From Flavobacteriales bacterium (GTDB lineage Bacteria > Bacteroidota > Bacteroidia > Flavobacteriales > UBA7430): DNA of 64,000 nt. Below the pieces are notes generated by a model that had not been told where the DNA came from, ran no database searches, and saw only the letters and a list, made by a program, of their open reading frames with translations. The stretch spans positions 46,477 through 110,476 of the forward strand of contig PAMD01000003.1 of assembly GCA_002707145.1 (NCBI GenBank), written 5' to 3'. Position 1 is the stretch's first letter. The number at the start of each line of letters is the position of its first letter. This document shows positions 36,674 through 44,949 of this stretch, piece by piece. A program made the position numbers and the translations under genes.

Positions 36674-37129
36674 ATGAAAAAAGTTCTATATATTTCTACA
36701 ATTGGCTTGATTATTTTGTCCTGCAATCCAGATGCAAGTTCAAAAATTAACCCTTCTAAAAAAGTTAAATCTACCAAATTAAGTATTGACCAGGTAGATT
36801 ACCCCTCCGATGTTCAGATGGATTTTAAAAGTAAAGTTTGGGACTTTGGCATAATTGAAGCGGAAGAGGTCGTTTCTTATTCTTTTGAATTTGTTAATTC
36901 TGGTTCTCAGCCATTAATTATATCAAGTGCTAAAGGATCTTGCGGTTGTACAGTTCCAGAATGGCCAAAAGTTCCTATTGCTCCAGGAGAAAAAGGGTTT
37001 ATTGATGTAACTTTTAATAGTAAAGGGAAAAAAGGAAAACAAAATAAAAAGGTAACATTAACTACTAATATGGTGCCAAGGCAACAAATATTAACAGTCA
37101 AAGGAGAAGTAAAAACTAAACAAGAATAA
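36674..37129 (+). CDS. DUF1573-domain lipoprotein
   Basis: A 151-residue predicted lipoprotein: signal MKKVLYISTIGLIILSC with the lipobox cysteine at 17, then a single Ig-like DUF1573 domain with 'WDFGIIEAEEVVSYSFEFVN', 'SAKGSCGCTVPEWP' and 'GFIDVTFNSKGKKGKQNKKV' (in parts). The paired cysteines in SCGCT are a family hallmark. Periplasmic or surface role unknown. Its place between nusB and yajC is conserved in Bacteroidota. Confidence 0.88.
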   Translation: MKKVLYISTIGLIILSCNPDASSKINPSKKVKSTKLSIDQVDYPSDVQMDFKSKVWDFGIIEAEEVVSYSFEFVNSGSQPLIISSAKGSCGCTVPEWPKVPIAPGEKGFIDVTFNSKGKKGKQNKKVTLTTNMVPRQQILTVKGEVKTKQE

Positions 37130-37131
37130 AT

Positions 37132-37419
37132 ATGTTAACCGTATTATTGCAATTACCAGGCTCAGGATTCAATATGGATTTCCTGATTTTAATCTCTGTG
37201 AGTATGATTATCATGTATTTTTTCATGATTCGTCCTCAAGTCAAGAAACAAAAAGATGAATCAAAATTTCGATCAGAAATCGCTAAAGGTGATAAAGTTT
37301 TAACTTTGGGTGGAATTCATGCAAAAGTTTTGGAGGTTCAGGATGAAACACTTTTAGTTCAGGCCGAAGGGGGCTCATCTAAATTTAAAATTAATAAAAC
37401 CTCTATTGCGAAGTTGTAA
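37132..37419 (+). CDS. yajC: Preprotein translocase subunit YajC
   Basis: A 95-residue single-pass membrane protein that associates with SecDF at the Sec translocon. One hydrophobic helix (about 13-35) ends in 'YFFMIRPQVKKQKDE', followed by the small soluble domain 'GDKVLTLGGIHAKVLEVQDETLLVQAE' (in parts). It starts 2 bp after the DUF1573 stop, so the two are cotranscribed. Confidence 0.94.
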   Translation: MLTVLLQLPGSGFNMDFLILISVSMIIMYFFMIRPQVKKQKDESKFRSEIAKGDKVLTLGGIHAKVLEVQDETLLVQAEGGSSKFKINKTSIAKL

Positions 37420-37432
37420 TTTAATCCCAGAG

Positions 37433-38776
37433 TTATATTCCAGTATAGTTTTGTGGGCTAATACTTTTTAATTCGCTTTTTAAATCTTCATTGATATCTA
37501 AAGTTTCAATAAATTCAGTGATACTTTCTTTGGAAATTACTGAATTAGTCCTAGTGAGACCTTTGAGGGCCTCGTATGGATAAGGGTAACCCTCTCGTCT
37601 GAGGATAGTTTGAATTGCTTCTGCGATAACTGCCCAATTTTTTTCTAGATCTCCTAAAATATTTTCTTTTCTTAAAATTAATTTATTTAAACCTCTCAAT
37701 AAGGACTTAAACGCAATAATAGTATGACCTAAAGGAACACCTATATTTCTTAAGACCGTTGAATCAGTGAGATCTCTTTGCAATCTAGATATAGGTAGCT
37801 TTGCGGAAAGATGAGCAAATATAGCATTGGCAATTCCAATATTTCCCTCTGAATTTTCGAAGTCAATTGGATTCACTTTGTGAGGCATTGCAGAAGACCC
37901 TACTTCTCCATCTTTAATTTTTTGTTTGAAATAATCCAAAGATATATAGGTCCAAATATCTCGGTTTAGGTCCATAAGAATATTATTGATACGCTTCATT
38001 GCATCAAAAAGCGCAGCCAAATTGTCGTAATGTTCAATTTGTGTGGTAGGATCGGATCTGTCTAATCCTAAAATTTCGTTTACGAAATAATTTCCAAATT
38101 TTTTCCAATCAACATTTGGAAAAGCCACCACATGTGCATTGAAATTTCCAGTAGCACCACCAAATTTTGCTGAGAATGGAACCTGGAACAATTGTTTACG
38201 TTGTTTTTTAAGACGAACAATAAATACTTCAATCTCTTTACCCATTCTAGTAGGCGAGGCAGGTTGGCCATGTGTGCGTGCCAATAAAGGTACTTTTTTC
38301 CATTCTGAAGCCAAATCTTCAAGTTTTGCAATTATTAAATTTAGCTCTGGGAGATATTTTTTTGTAACAGCCTCTTTAAGTGAAAGAGGTACTGCAGTAT
38401 TATTGATATCCTGAGAAGTAAGTCCGAAATGAATAAATTCTTTGTGCTTTTCTAAACCTAAAAGGTCAAATTTATCTTTAATAAAATACTCTACCGCTTT
38501 AACATCGTGGTTGGTTACCTTCTCAATGTCTTTTACAGCAAGGGCGTCTTGTTCTGAAAATTTTTTGTAAATTTCTCTTAATGAAGTAAACATTTGTGGA
38601 TCGATATTTTTTAGTTGAGGAAGAGGAGTATCGCACAACGAAATGAAATATTCAATTTCGACAAGAACACGATATTTTATAAGTGCGTACTCAGAAAAAT
38701 AAAAAGCTAGGTCTTTTGTAGACCCTCTATATCTTCCGTCCACTGGAGATATAGCAGTAAGTTCATTCAACTTCAT
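37433..38776 (-). CDS. purB: Adenylosuccinate lyase
   Basis: Catalyses two fumarate-releasing steps of purine synthesis. The 447-residue protein is of the E. coli type, with 'AISPVDGRYR', 'NHDVKAVEYF', 'HFGLTSQDINNTA', 'ARTHGQPASPTRMGKE' and the fumarase superfamily signature 'GSSAMPHKVNPIDFENSEGN'. Convergent with yajC (13 bp apart) and divergent from a GNAT gene. Confidence 0.96.
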   Translation of the reverse strand: MKLNELTAISPVDGRYRGSTKDLAFYFSEYALIKYRVLVEIEYFISLCDTPLPQLKNIDPQMFTSLREIYKKFSEQDALAVKDIEKVTNHDVKAVEYFIKDKFDLLGLEKHKEFIHFGLTSQDINNTAVPLSLKEAVTKKYLPELNLIIAKLEDLASEWKKVPLLARTHGQPASPTRMGKEIEVFIVRLKKQRKQLFQVPFSAKFGGATGNFNAHVVAFPNVDWKKFGNYFVNEILGLDRSDPTTQIEHYDNLAALFDAMKRINNILMDLNRDIWTYISLDYFKQKIKDGEVGSSAMPHKVNPIDFENSEGNIGIANAIFAHLSAKLPISRLQRDLTDSTVLRNIGVPLGHTIIAFKSLLRGLNKLILRKENILGDLEKNWAVIAEAIQTILRREGYPYPYEALKGLTRTNSVISKESITEFIETLDINEDLKSELKSISPQNYTGI

Positions 38777-38892
38777 AATTTAGACTTAAAAATTAATTGC
38801 TAATGTAATAAAACCTTAGCTTTACATTGAAAATAATATTGATTTAGTTTGACACTACCTATATAAGATACTCGATCATTTTTGTATTTAAG

Positions 38893-39369
38893 ATGAAACA
38901 ATCAATCGTATTAAAATTTTGCAAAAATTCCTCCGATTTTGAAATAGCTAAATCTATAGCTCATGATTATCTTCAATGGTTGAATCTTGATTTAAGTTTT
39001 CAGAATATAGAAAATGAATTTAAGGATTTTAATCATATTTATGGATCTCCTCAGGGCGTATTTATTATTGCAGAGGTAGCAGGTGAAATAGTCGGAGGAG
39101 TGGGGGCAAGAAGGTTAAATGATGAAATATGTGAAATGAAACGTTTATTTGTTTATGAACCCTATAGAGGACTCGGAATTGCGAAAAAAATTTGTGAAGA
39201 ATTATTTGTTTTGACTCGCTCCTTGTCATTTAAAAAAATGAGGTTAGATACAATTCCTAGACTTAATTCAGCTAATTTATTGTACGAGAAATTAGGATTT
39301 ATTGATATTCTACCATATTGTGATAATCCACTGCTAGGAGCACGTTATATGGAGATTGATATTTTGTAA
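38893..39369 (+). CDS. GNAT-family N-acetyltransferase
   Basis: A 158-residue acetyl-CoA-dependent acetyltransferase with 'GVGARRLNDEICEMKRLFVYEPYRGLGIAKKICEEL' (read in parts; the R-G-L-G-I-A pyrophosphate loop replaces the classic Q/R-x-x-G-x-A), then 'MRLDTIPRLNSANLLYEKLGF'. The acceptor is unknown. It shares the promoter region with purB. Confidence 0.85.
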   Translation: MKQSIVLKFCKNSSDFEIAKSIAHDYLQWLNLDLSFQNIENEFKDFNHIYGSPQGVFIIAEVAGEIVGGVGARRLNDEICEMKRLFVYEPYRGLGIAKKICEELFVLTRSLSFKKMRLDTIPRLNSANLLYEKLGFIDILPYCDNPLLGARYMEIDIL

Positions 39370-39375
39370 TTTAGT

Positions 39376-39383
39376 TAAATTTG
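39376..39383 (+). promoter_or_regulatory. Candidate -7 box (TAAATTTG) for DUF456-mqnA
   Basis: TAAATTTGCACC, a perfect TAnnTTTG match, 34 bp before the ATG at 39417 and just after the acetyltransferase stop. Confidence 0.45.
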
Positions 39384-39416
39384 CACCTCAGTATTTAAAT
39401 CTATTAATTGAGTTTT

Positions 39417-39899
39417 ATGAACATACTTATTTTAATTTTTGCTTTTATTCTACTTTTTTTAGGCCTTATTGGGAGTATAGTTCCAGGAATTCCTGGTCCT
39501 GCTGCTTCTTATATTGGTATTTTGATTATTCATTTTTTTACTCAGCATCAATTTTCAATTAATATTCTTTTAACTCTTGGTGTCATTGTTGTAGCTATTT
39601 TTGTAATGGATTATTCCCTACAAGCTATTGGGGTGAAAAAGTATGGAGGAGGTAAAGTTGCCACTACAGGGACATTTTTGGGTCTTTTTATTGGATTTAT
39701 TTTCCCTCCCTTAGGAATACTATTAGGCCCTTTTATAGGGGCATTTGCTGGTGCTTTTATAGAGGATAGAAAAGATACTTCTAGAGCTATTAGAGTTGGC
39801 TTAGGATCTTTTTTCGGTTTTATTTCTGGATCAATTTTAAAACTTGGTTTAAGTACTGTATTATTATTTTATTCCGCATATCAGATTTTTTTTAAATGA
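39417..39899 (+). CDS. DUF456 family membrane protein
   Basis: A 160-residue, very hydrophobic protein with paired glycine-rich segments: 'LIGSIVPGIPGPAASYIGIL', 'FLGLFIGFIFPPLGILLGPFIGAFAGAFIEDR' (in parts) and 'GLGSFFGFISGSILK'. These are DUF456 hallmarks (glycine-zipper-like membrane helices); no function is established. ATG 39417 is used; the longer frame begins with TTG. Its TGA overlaps the mqnA ATG as ATGA. Confidence 0.85.
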   Translation: MNILILIFAFILLFLGLIGSIVPGIPGPAASYIGILIIHFFTQHQFSINILLTLGVIVVAIFVMDYSLQAIGVKKYGGGKVATTGTFLGLFIGFIFPPLGILLGPFIGAFAGAFIEDRKDTSRAIRVGLGSFFGFISGSILKLGLSTVLLFYSAYQIFFK

Positions 39900-40660
39900 A
39901 AGAGAAGTTAAATGTTGTAGCTATATCTTATCTAAATACCCTTCCTTTTTTATACGGTATCAGAAAAGATAAAGATTTGATGAATCAATTAAATTTGCGA
40001 CTAGAATACCCTTCTTTATGTGCAGACCTTCTGAAGTCCGGTAATGTAGATGTTGGACTTATTCCCGTTACAGAAATCTTACAATTAGATGACCCAAGGA
40101 TTATTGGGGATTTTTGTATCGGCGCAAAAGGTAAGGTTAATACTGTTATGTTATATAGTTATTGTCCTTTGTTAGAGATTAAAACCATTGCCTTAGATTA
40201 TCAATCTCGAACTTCAGTTATGTTAACCAAAATTTTATTTGACAAATTTTGGAATAAAAAAGTTGACTTTGAAAGTACCTCTGAGGGTTATATTAGTCTT
40301 ATTTCTGGTAATGTTGCAGGATTAGTAATAGGAGATAGAGCTTTTGATTATAAAGACAAATTCCCGTATTCCTATGACTTATCTGAAGAATGGCTCAATT
40401 TTACTGGTTTACCCTTTGTTTTTGCATGTTGGGTAAGTCGTATTCCATTAGACCCTATATTTGAGGCACAATTTTGTAAAGCCTTGGCACTCGGTTTTTC
40501 TAATATGCAAGATGTTGTTGACTTGCAGCATAAGGAGAGCTTCTCCGAGCCTCATTTGAATAGTTATCTTAATAAAGACATTTCATATGAATTTGATGAG
40601 GATAAGAAAACAGCAATGACCTTATTTTTAAGTTATTGTCAGGAAATTAACAATCAATGA
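39896..40660 (+). CDS. mqnA: Chorismate dehydratase of the futalosine menaquinone pathway
   Basis: MqnA removes water from chorismate to give 3-enolpyruvyl-benzoate, the first step of the futalosine route to menaquinone. The 254-residue periplasmic-binding-protein-like fold has 'VVAISYLNTLPFLYG', 'YPSLCADLLKSGNVDVGLIPV', 'IALDYQSRTSVMLTKILF', 'GLVIGDRAF' and 'WLNFTGLPFVFACW'. MqnD is the main lookalike, but the N-terminal SYLN-P motif favours MqnA. Coupled to DUF456 by a 4-bp overlap. Confidence 0.88.
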   Translation: MKEKLNVVAISYLNTLPFLYGIRKDKDLMNQLNLRLEYPSLCADLLKSGNVDVGLIPVTEILQLDDPRIIGDFCIGAKGKVNTVMLYSYCPLLEIKTIALDYQSRTSVMLTKILFDKFWNKKVDFESTSEGYISLISGNVAGLVIGDRAFDYKDKFPYSYDLSEEWLNFTGLPFVFACWVSRIPLDPIFEAQFCKALALGFSNMQDVVDLQHKESFSEPHLNSYLNKDISYEFDEDKKTAMTLFLSYCQEINNQ

Positions 40661-40698
40661 ATTGTGACTTTCAGCATGCCTTAATGTTATCTGATTTT

Positions 40699-42243
40699 TT
40701 ATTTCGCGTAATTCACAGCTCTAGTTTCTCTTATAACGGTAACCTTCACTTGTCCCGGATAAGTCATTTCGTTTTGTATCTTTTGAGAAATTTCAAATGA
40801 CATAGCGGAAGCTTTGTCATCAGTTATTTTCTCGCTTTCAACAATTACTCTTAATTCTCTACCTGCTTGAATAGCATAAGATTTAAGTACACCAGGAAGT
40901 TCTAAAGCTATATTCTCAAGTTCTTTAATTCTTTTGATGTATGATTCCACAATTTCTCTTCTGGCGCCTGGTCTGGCTCCTGAAATTGCATCACATACTT
41001 GAATTATGGGAGAATATAAATTATTCATTTCAATTTCATCATGATGAGCTCCAATAGCATTACAGATATCAGGTTTTTCTCCATATTTTTCTGCTAGTTT
41101 CATTCCAATAATTGCATGTGGAATTTCTGGTTCATCGTCTGGAACTTTTCCTATATCATGAAGTAATCCAGCTCTTTTGGCTGCTTTTGGATTAAGTCCG
41201 AGTTCAGAAGCCATAGTTGCACATAAATTTGCAGTCTCTCTACTATGTTGAAGTAGGTTTTGTCCGTATGATGACCTGTATCTCATTCTCCCAACCATTC
41301 TAAGCAATTCTGGGTGTAGTCCATGAATCCCTAGATCAATGCAGGTTCGCTTTCCTGTTTCTATAATTTCGTTTTCTAATTGTTTTTTTGTTTTTGCTAC
41401 GACTTCTTCTATTCTAGCTGGATGAATACGTCCATCAGTCACAAGTTTGTGAAGTGCTAATCGAGCTATTTCTCTTCGAATAGGATCGAAGCATGATAGT
41501 ATGATTGCTTCCGGGGTGTCATCGACAACTATTTCTACTCCCGTGGCTGATTCTAGAGTACGTATGTTTCTACCTTCTCGCCCAATTATTCTTCCTTTTA
41601 TATCATCACTTTCAATATTAAAGATTGATACGGCATTTTCTACTGTGTGCTCTGTAGCTACTCTTTGGATTGTCTGTATAACTATTTTTTTAGCCTCATT
41701 GTTAGCTGTAAGTTTTGCCTCTTCAATTGTATTCTGAATCAGAGACATTGCTTCTGTTTTTGCTTCTGCTTTTAAGACATCAATTAATTGTTCTTTCGCA
41801 TCCTCCGCACTCATTCCAGAGATGGTTTCCAAGGCATTAACTTGTCTTGAATGAGATTTTTCTAAATCACTTTTCTTTCTCTCAACAGCTTCTAGCTGGA
41901 TACTCACATTTTCACGAAGTACGTCAAGCTCTTTTGACTTTCTTTTGGTTTCTTCTATCCGTTCATTAAGTTTTTCTCTGTTTTCATTAGCTTTTTTTTC
42001 TAAGTCTAGAATTTTACTATTTCTAGATGTTATTACTTTTTCATGCTCACTTTTTAGTTCAATAAATTTCTCTTTTGCCTGAAGAATCTTTTCTTTTTTA
42101 AGTCTATCAGACTCTTTTATCGCATCATTAATTAATGATTTAGATTTACTTTCTATAGATTTTCGCAAAAGGGTAGAAGAGATTATATAACCCAATATTA
42201 GCGAGCTAAAACCTATTATTACAAATGTTATTTCTGTATTCAT
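40699..42243 (-). CDS. rny: Ribonuclease Y
   Basis: Membrane-anchored endoribonuclease that starts mRNA decay. The 514-residue protein has an N-terminal transmembrane helix (about 5-22), a long coiled coil (about 25-170), a KH domain with '[19 protein letters not shown]' (about 215-235) and an HD domain with '[18 protein letters not shown]' (catalytic HD, about 345). Intact and of normal length. It begins 26 bp after the 6S RNA gene on the same strand. Confidence 0.96.
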   Translation of the reverse strand: MNTEITFVIIGFSSLILGYIISSTLLRKSIESKSKSLINDAIKESDRLKKEKILQAKEKFIELKSEHEKVITSRNSKILDLEKKANENREKLNERIEETKRKSKELDVLRENVSIQLEAVERKKSDLEKSHSRQVNALETISGMSAEDAKEQLIDVLKAEAKTEAMSLIQNTIEEAKLTANNEAKKIVIQTIQRVATEHTVENAVSIFNIESDDIKGRIIGREGRNIRTLESATGVEIVVDDTPEAIILSCFDPIRREIARLALHKLVTDGRIHPARIEEVVAKTKKQLENEIIETGKRTCIDLGIHGLHPELLRMVGRMRYRSSYGQNLLQHSRETANLCATMASELGLNPKAAKRAGLLHDIGKVPDDEPEIPHAIIGMKLAEKYGEKPDICNAIGAHHDEIEMNNLYSPIIQVCDAISGARPGARREIVESYIKRIKELENIALELPGVLKSYAIQAGRELRVIVESEKITDDKASAMSFEISQKIQNEMTYPGQVKVTVIRETRAVNYAK

Positions 42244-42268
42244 TTCAGGAGTTTTTATAGATAAAGAA

Positions 42269-42443
42269 GCCTGTATTAATTCTGTTAATTAAACTCCTAG
42301 AGTTCACTTATGAACCGACCATCGATTATCAAACTTCCACTGACACCATTAGGACCCGAAGGTTGAGGCTTGCTTTTAAAAAGACGAGTCTAATCCAATT
42401 ATAATATATGTTGAGTTTAACAACTTATTGAATTAATACAGGC
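42269..42443 (-). ncRNA. ssrS: 6S RNA
   Basis: Between zapA and rny, where Bacteroidota keep 6S RNA, a non-coding stretch of about 175 bases has a perfect 14-bp closing stem (42430-42443 with 42269-42282, GCCTGTATTAATTC / GAATTAATACAGGC), an inner helix (GTTGTTAAACTC with GAGTTTAATTAAC), a large middle bubble and a terminal arm. This is the long open-complex mimic that binds RNA polymerase holoenzyme and lowers transcription in stationary phase. Ends are set from the stem and may differ by several bases. Confidence 0.85.
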
Positions 42444-42460
42444 AACTAATCATATAGTTT

Positions 42461-42769
42461 TTATTTTAAGGAACGTTCAATTAAATTTGTAATATCGGAG
42501 TGAACGGAATCTATAACTGAATTAATTGCTTTGGAATCAATCAAATTCTCTCCTTTAATGTTTTCTACTTTTGATGACAATTGAAGTGCACACATTGCTA
42601 GCAAGTCTTGTTTGTCTTTAACAGCATAGTTAGATTCAAATTGTTTAACAATTTTTTCAATTTCTACAGAGGCGCTTCTTATTCCTTCTTCTTCATCGCG
42701 GTTAATGGAAAGTGGATAAATTCTTCCTGCAATTGATATCTTAATTTTGAGTTTGTCCATATTCATCAT
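42461..42769 (-). CDS. zapA: Cell division protein ZapA
   Basis: A 102-residue FtsZ-ring stabiliser: N-terminal beta domain 'LKIKISIAGRIYPLSINRDEEEGIRSAS' (in parts) and a C-terminal coiled coil ('KQDLLAMCALQLSSKVEN'). A longer frame starts at 42790, but the ATG at 42769 overlaps the upstream TGA as ATGA and fits the family length. It lies between a small coiled-coil gene and 6S RNA. Confidence 0.9.
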   Translation of the reverse strand: MMNMDKLKIKISIAGRIYPLSINRDEEEGIRSASVEIEKIVKQFESNYAVKDKQDLLAMCALQLSSKVENIKGENLIDSKAINSVIDSVHSDITNLIERSLK

Positions 42770-43056
42770 TGATTTAAATGAGCGATACATTTGTCAATTC
42801 CACGGACGAGCTCGTTTATTTTATGCCTACATTCTTTTCCATTTAAGCCTAATTCAGATAATGATTTAGCATTGATAATTAGTTCTTTTTCGGATTTTAA
42901 ATCTTTGATTTGATTTTTTTTTTGTGATAAATTTTCTTCTAATATTAACTTTTCACTTTCAAGAAAAACATTTCTTGCTCTCATCTTGTCAAACTCTGAA
43001 CATAATTTTCTGGTTTTTAAACGAATTTCCTCAAGTTTTTGGACCAAATGATTCAT
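42766..43056 (-). CDS. Small coiled-coil protein upstream of zapA
   Basis: A 96-residue, highly charged protein predicted to be one coiled coil over about residues 5-65 ('LVQKLEEIRLKTRKLCSEFDK' in part, 'KLILEENLSQKKNQIKDLKSEKE' in part). It has no enzymatic motif. Tight coupling to zapA and this position in the conserved Bacteroidota block suggest a ZapB-like divisome partner, which is an inference. A TATATTTG box lies 24 bp upstream. Confidence 0.8.
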   Translation of the reverse strand: MNHLVQKLEEIRLKTRKLCSEFDKMRARNVFLESEKLILEENLSQKKNQIKDLKSEKELIINAKSLSELGLNGKECRHKINELVRGIDKCIAHLNQ

Positions 43057-43080
43057 TACTTTTTAATTAAAATATATTAA

Positions 43081-43088
43081 CAAATATA
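43081..43088 (-). promoter_or_regulatory. Candidate -7 box (TATATTTG) for the coiled-coil/zapA operon
   Basis: Perfect TAnnTTTG on the minus strand, 24 bp before the ATG at 43056. Confidence 0.45.
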
Positions 43089-43180
43089 TGGAATAATGAT
43101 TTATTATTCGATTTTTAAATAAACTAAAAATCTTCTTTTGTCGTTATTTAAAAAAAGTTTTATTAGCCGATCTAAAAATT

Positions 43181-43188
43181 TAAATTTG
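43181..43188 (+). promoter_or_regulatory. Candidate -7 box (TAAATTTG) for the M23 peptidase gene
   Basis: TAAATTTGCAAC, perfect -7 match 23 bp before the ATG at 43212. With the opposing box at 43081 it makes this 155-bp gap a divergent promoter region. Confidence 0.45.
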
Positions 43189-43211
43189 CAACATATCAAC
43201 AATTACATAAA

Positions 43212-44927
43212 ATGGATACTTACAATAAAATTATTTTTTTTTGTGCTTTTTATTTTTCGTTTGTTTCACTAGTAGCTCAGCCAGAATTAATTAATAATGA
43301 ATTTAGATCCCCCTTGCAAATCCCTCTTGTATTGGCCGGAACTTTTGGTGAACTTCGCACCAATCATTTTCATTCAGGTATCGATATTAAAACAAAAGGA
43401 AAAGAGGGCCATGCTATAATTGCCATTGGAGATGGATATGTATCTCGCGTCAAGGTAAAGCCAGGAGGTTATGGCAAGGCCTTGTATCTTACTCATTCAA
43501 ATGGCTATGTTTCTGTTTACGCCCATTTGCGAAACTTTCATGATTCCATCGATGATTATCTCTTAAATAATCAATATATTAATAAAAGTTATCCGATGGA
43601 TTTATTTCCTGATAGTGGACGTTTTTTTTTTAATAAAGGTGATACAATTGGCTGGAGTGGAAATACAGGGAGTTCTTCGGCACCTCATCTTCATTTTGAA
43701 ATTAGAGATACGAAGACTCAAGAAGTTATAAATCCATTACTATTTGGGTTCAAAGTAAAAGATACTTCAGCTCCAGTTATTAAAAATTTATTTGTCTATC
43801 CTATAGACAGTACATCAAACATTAATGGTAAAAACGACACGCTAATAGTTTCCGTTGGAAATAATTTAGAAAATTCATTTCAAATGTTGAGCCAAAATCA
43901 AAATATTACTGTAAATGGCCCAATAGGTTTCGGTTTAGAGGTTTATGATTGTTTGGATAATGCCCCTAATAAAAATGGTATTTATAGTTTGGAATTATTT
44001 ATTGATTCGTTCTTAGTTTATAGACATGATATGGATCATTTTTCATTTTCTGAAACACGTTATATTAATTCTTTAATGGACTATCATGCTAAGAAAAATT
44101 CTGGTTTAAGACCTCAAAAATCCTTTCTTGATTCAAACAATAAGTTGAGTATTTATAAAAATTTGAAAGATGAAGGACTCCTATTATTTGATGAAAGTTC
44201 ATCTCATCAAGCCCTTTATAAGGTAAGAGATGTATCAGGAAACTGTTCTACACTGGAATTCAATTTCACCAGTGATACTAGTTTGATTGAAGTCTATATT
44301 CCAAAAAAAGGCAGTTTTTTTTCTTATAGCAAAGAGAATGCTTTTCTTATGGATAATTTCAACCTTCGCATTCCTGAATACAGTTTATATAATGATTTGT
44401 ATTTTTCTTATTCTTCTGAGCCATCTTCAAACGAATTTATTTGTGATATTCATCATATTCATAGAGATGAAACCCCCATACACTTTTCTTATGAAATTTC
44501 TTTAAAAGTCAATATAGATATCGAATATAAAGATAAGGCAGTTATTTGCCGTTTGGAAAATATGGGCCAATTTTTCTGTTTTTCTTCAGATTGGAAAGAT
44601 GGCTTTTTGACTGCAAATACCAAGAGGTTTGGAGATTATACCGCTTTGATTGACACAATCCCTCCCAAGCTCAAGAAAAAGTCTTTTTCTCATAATTTGA
44701 CTAATGCCTCTATGATAAGTTTTGAAGTGGAAGATGAATTAAGTGGTTTGGCTTCTTATAATGCCTTTGTAGACGGAGAATGGATTTTATTAGCTCATGA
44801 TCCAAAAAATAAAATGCTCGTACATTATTTTGATGGACATATTTCTTCTGGCTCTCATATGCTAGAAATCATTGTGAAGGATTATGTTAATAATGAAAAA
44901 CGTCTTGAACTTCAATTTGTCCGCTAA
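43212..44927 (+). CDS. Exported M23-family (LytM) metallopeptidase
   Basis: A 571-residue exported protein: signal peptide ending 'VSLVAQ' (about 22), an LytM domain at about 35-180 with the zinc motifs 'HFHSGID' (His54, Asp58) and 'APHLHFEIRD' (about 157-165), then a long C-terminal region of beta-rich repeats ('HYFDGHISSGSHMLEIIVKDYVNNE' in part). The catalytic motif set is complete, so it should cut peptidoglycan cross-links in the periplasm. It is followed after 22 bp by a TonB receptor gene. Confidence 0.9.
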   Translation: MDTYNKIIFFCAFYFSFVSLVAQPELINNEFRSPLQIPLVLAGTFGELRTNHFHSGIDIKTKGKEGHAIIAIGDGYVSRVKVKPGGYGKALYLTHSNGYVSVYAHLRNFHDSIDDYLLNNQYINKSYPMDLFPDSGRFFFNKGDTIGWSGNTGSSSAPHLHFEIRDTKTQEVINPLLFGFKVKDTSAPVIKNLFVYPIDSTSNINGKNDTLIVSVGNNLENSFQMLSQNQNITVNGPIGFGLEVYDCLDNAPNKNGIYSLELFIDSFLVYRHDMDHFSFSETRYINSLMDYHAKKNSGLRPQKSFLDSNNKLSIYKNLKDEGLLLFDESSSHQALYKVRDVSGNCSTLEFNFTSDTSLIEVYIPKKGSFFSYSKENAFLMDNFNLRIPEYSLYNDLYFSYSSEPSSNEFICDIHHIHRDETPIHFSYEISLKVNIDIEYKDKAVICRLENMGQFFCFSSDWKDGFLTANTKRFGDYTALIDTIPPKLKKKSFSHNLTNASMISFEVEDELSGLASYNAFVDGEWILLAHDPKNKMLVHYFDGHISSGSHMLEIIVKDYVNNEKRLELQFVR

Positions 44928-44949
44928 AAATATATCTATATTCGCACCT

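Noticed and set aside
42766..42790. ZapA start at 42790
   Set aside because: It would overlap the coiled-coil gene by 25 bp and extend ZapA beyond the family N-terminus; the ATGA overlap at 42769 is a better start.
31622..44927. A new defence or biosynthetic system in the middle of the window
   Set aside because: All genes here belong to known housekeeping or conserved Bacteroidota families, and no cluster with linked unknown enzymes, toxins or nucleases was found.
44884..44949. Upstream ATG at 44884 for the TonB receptor
   Set aside because: It overlaps the peptidase gene and puts 22 extra residues before a clear signal peptide that starts at 44950.
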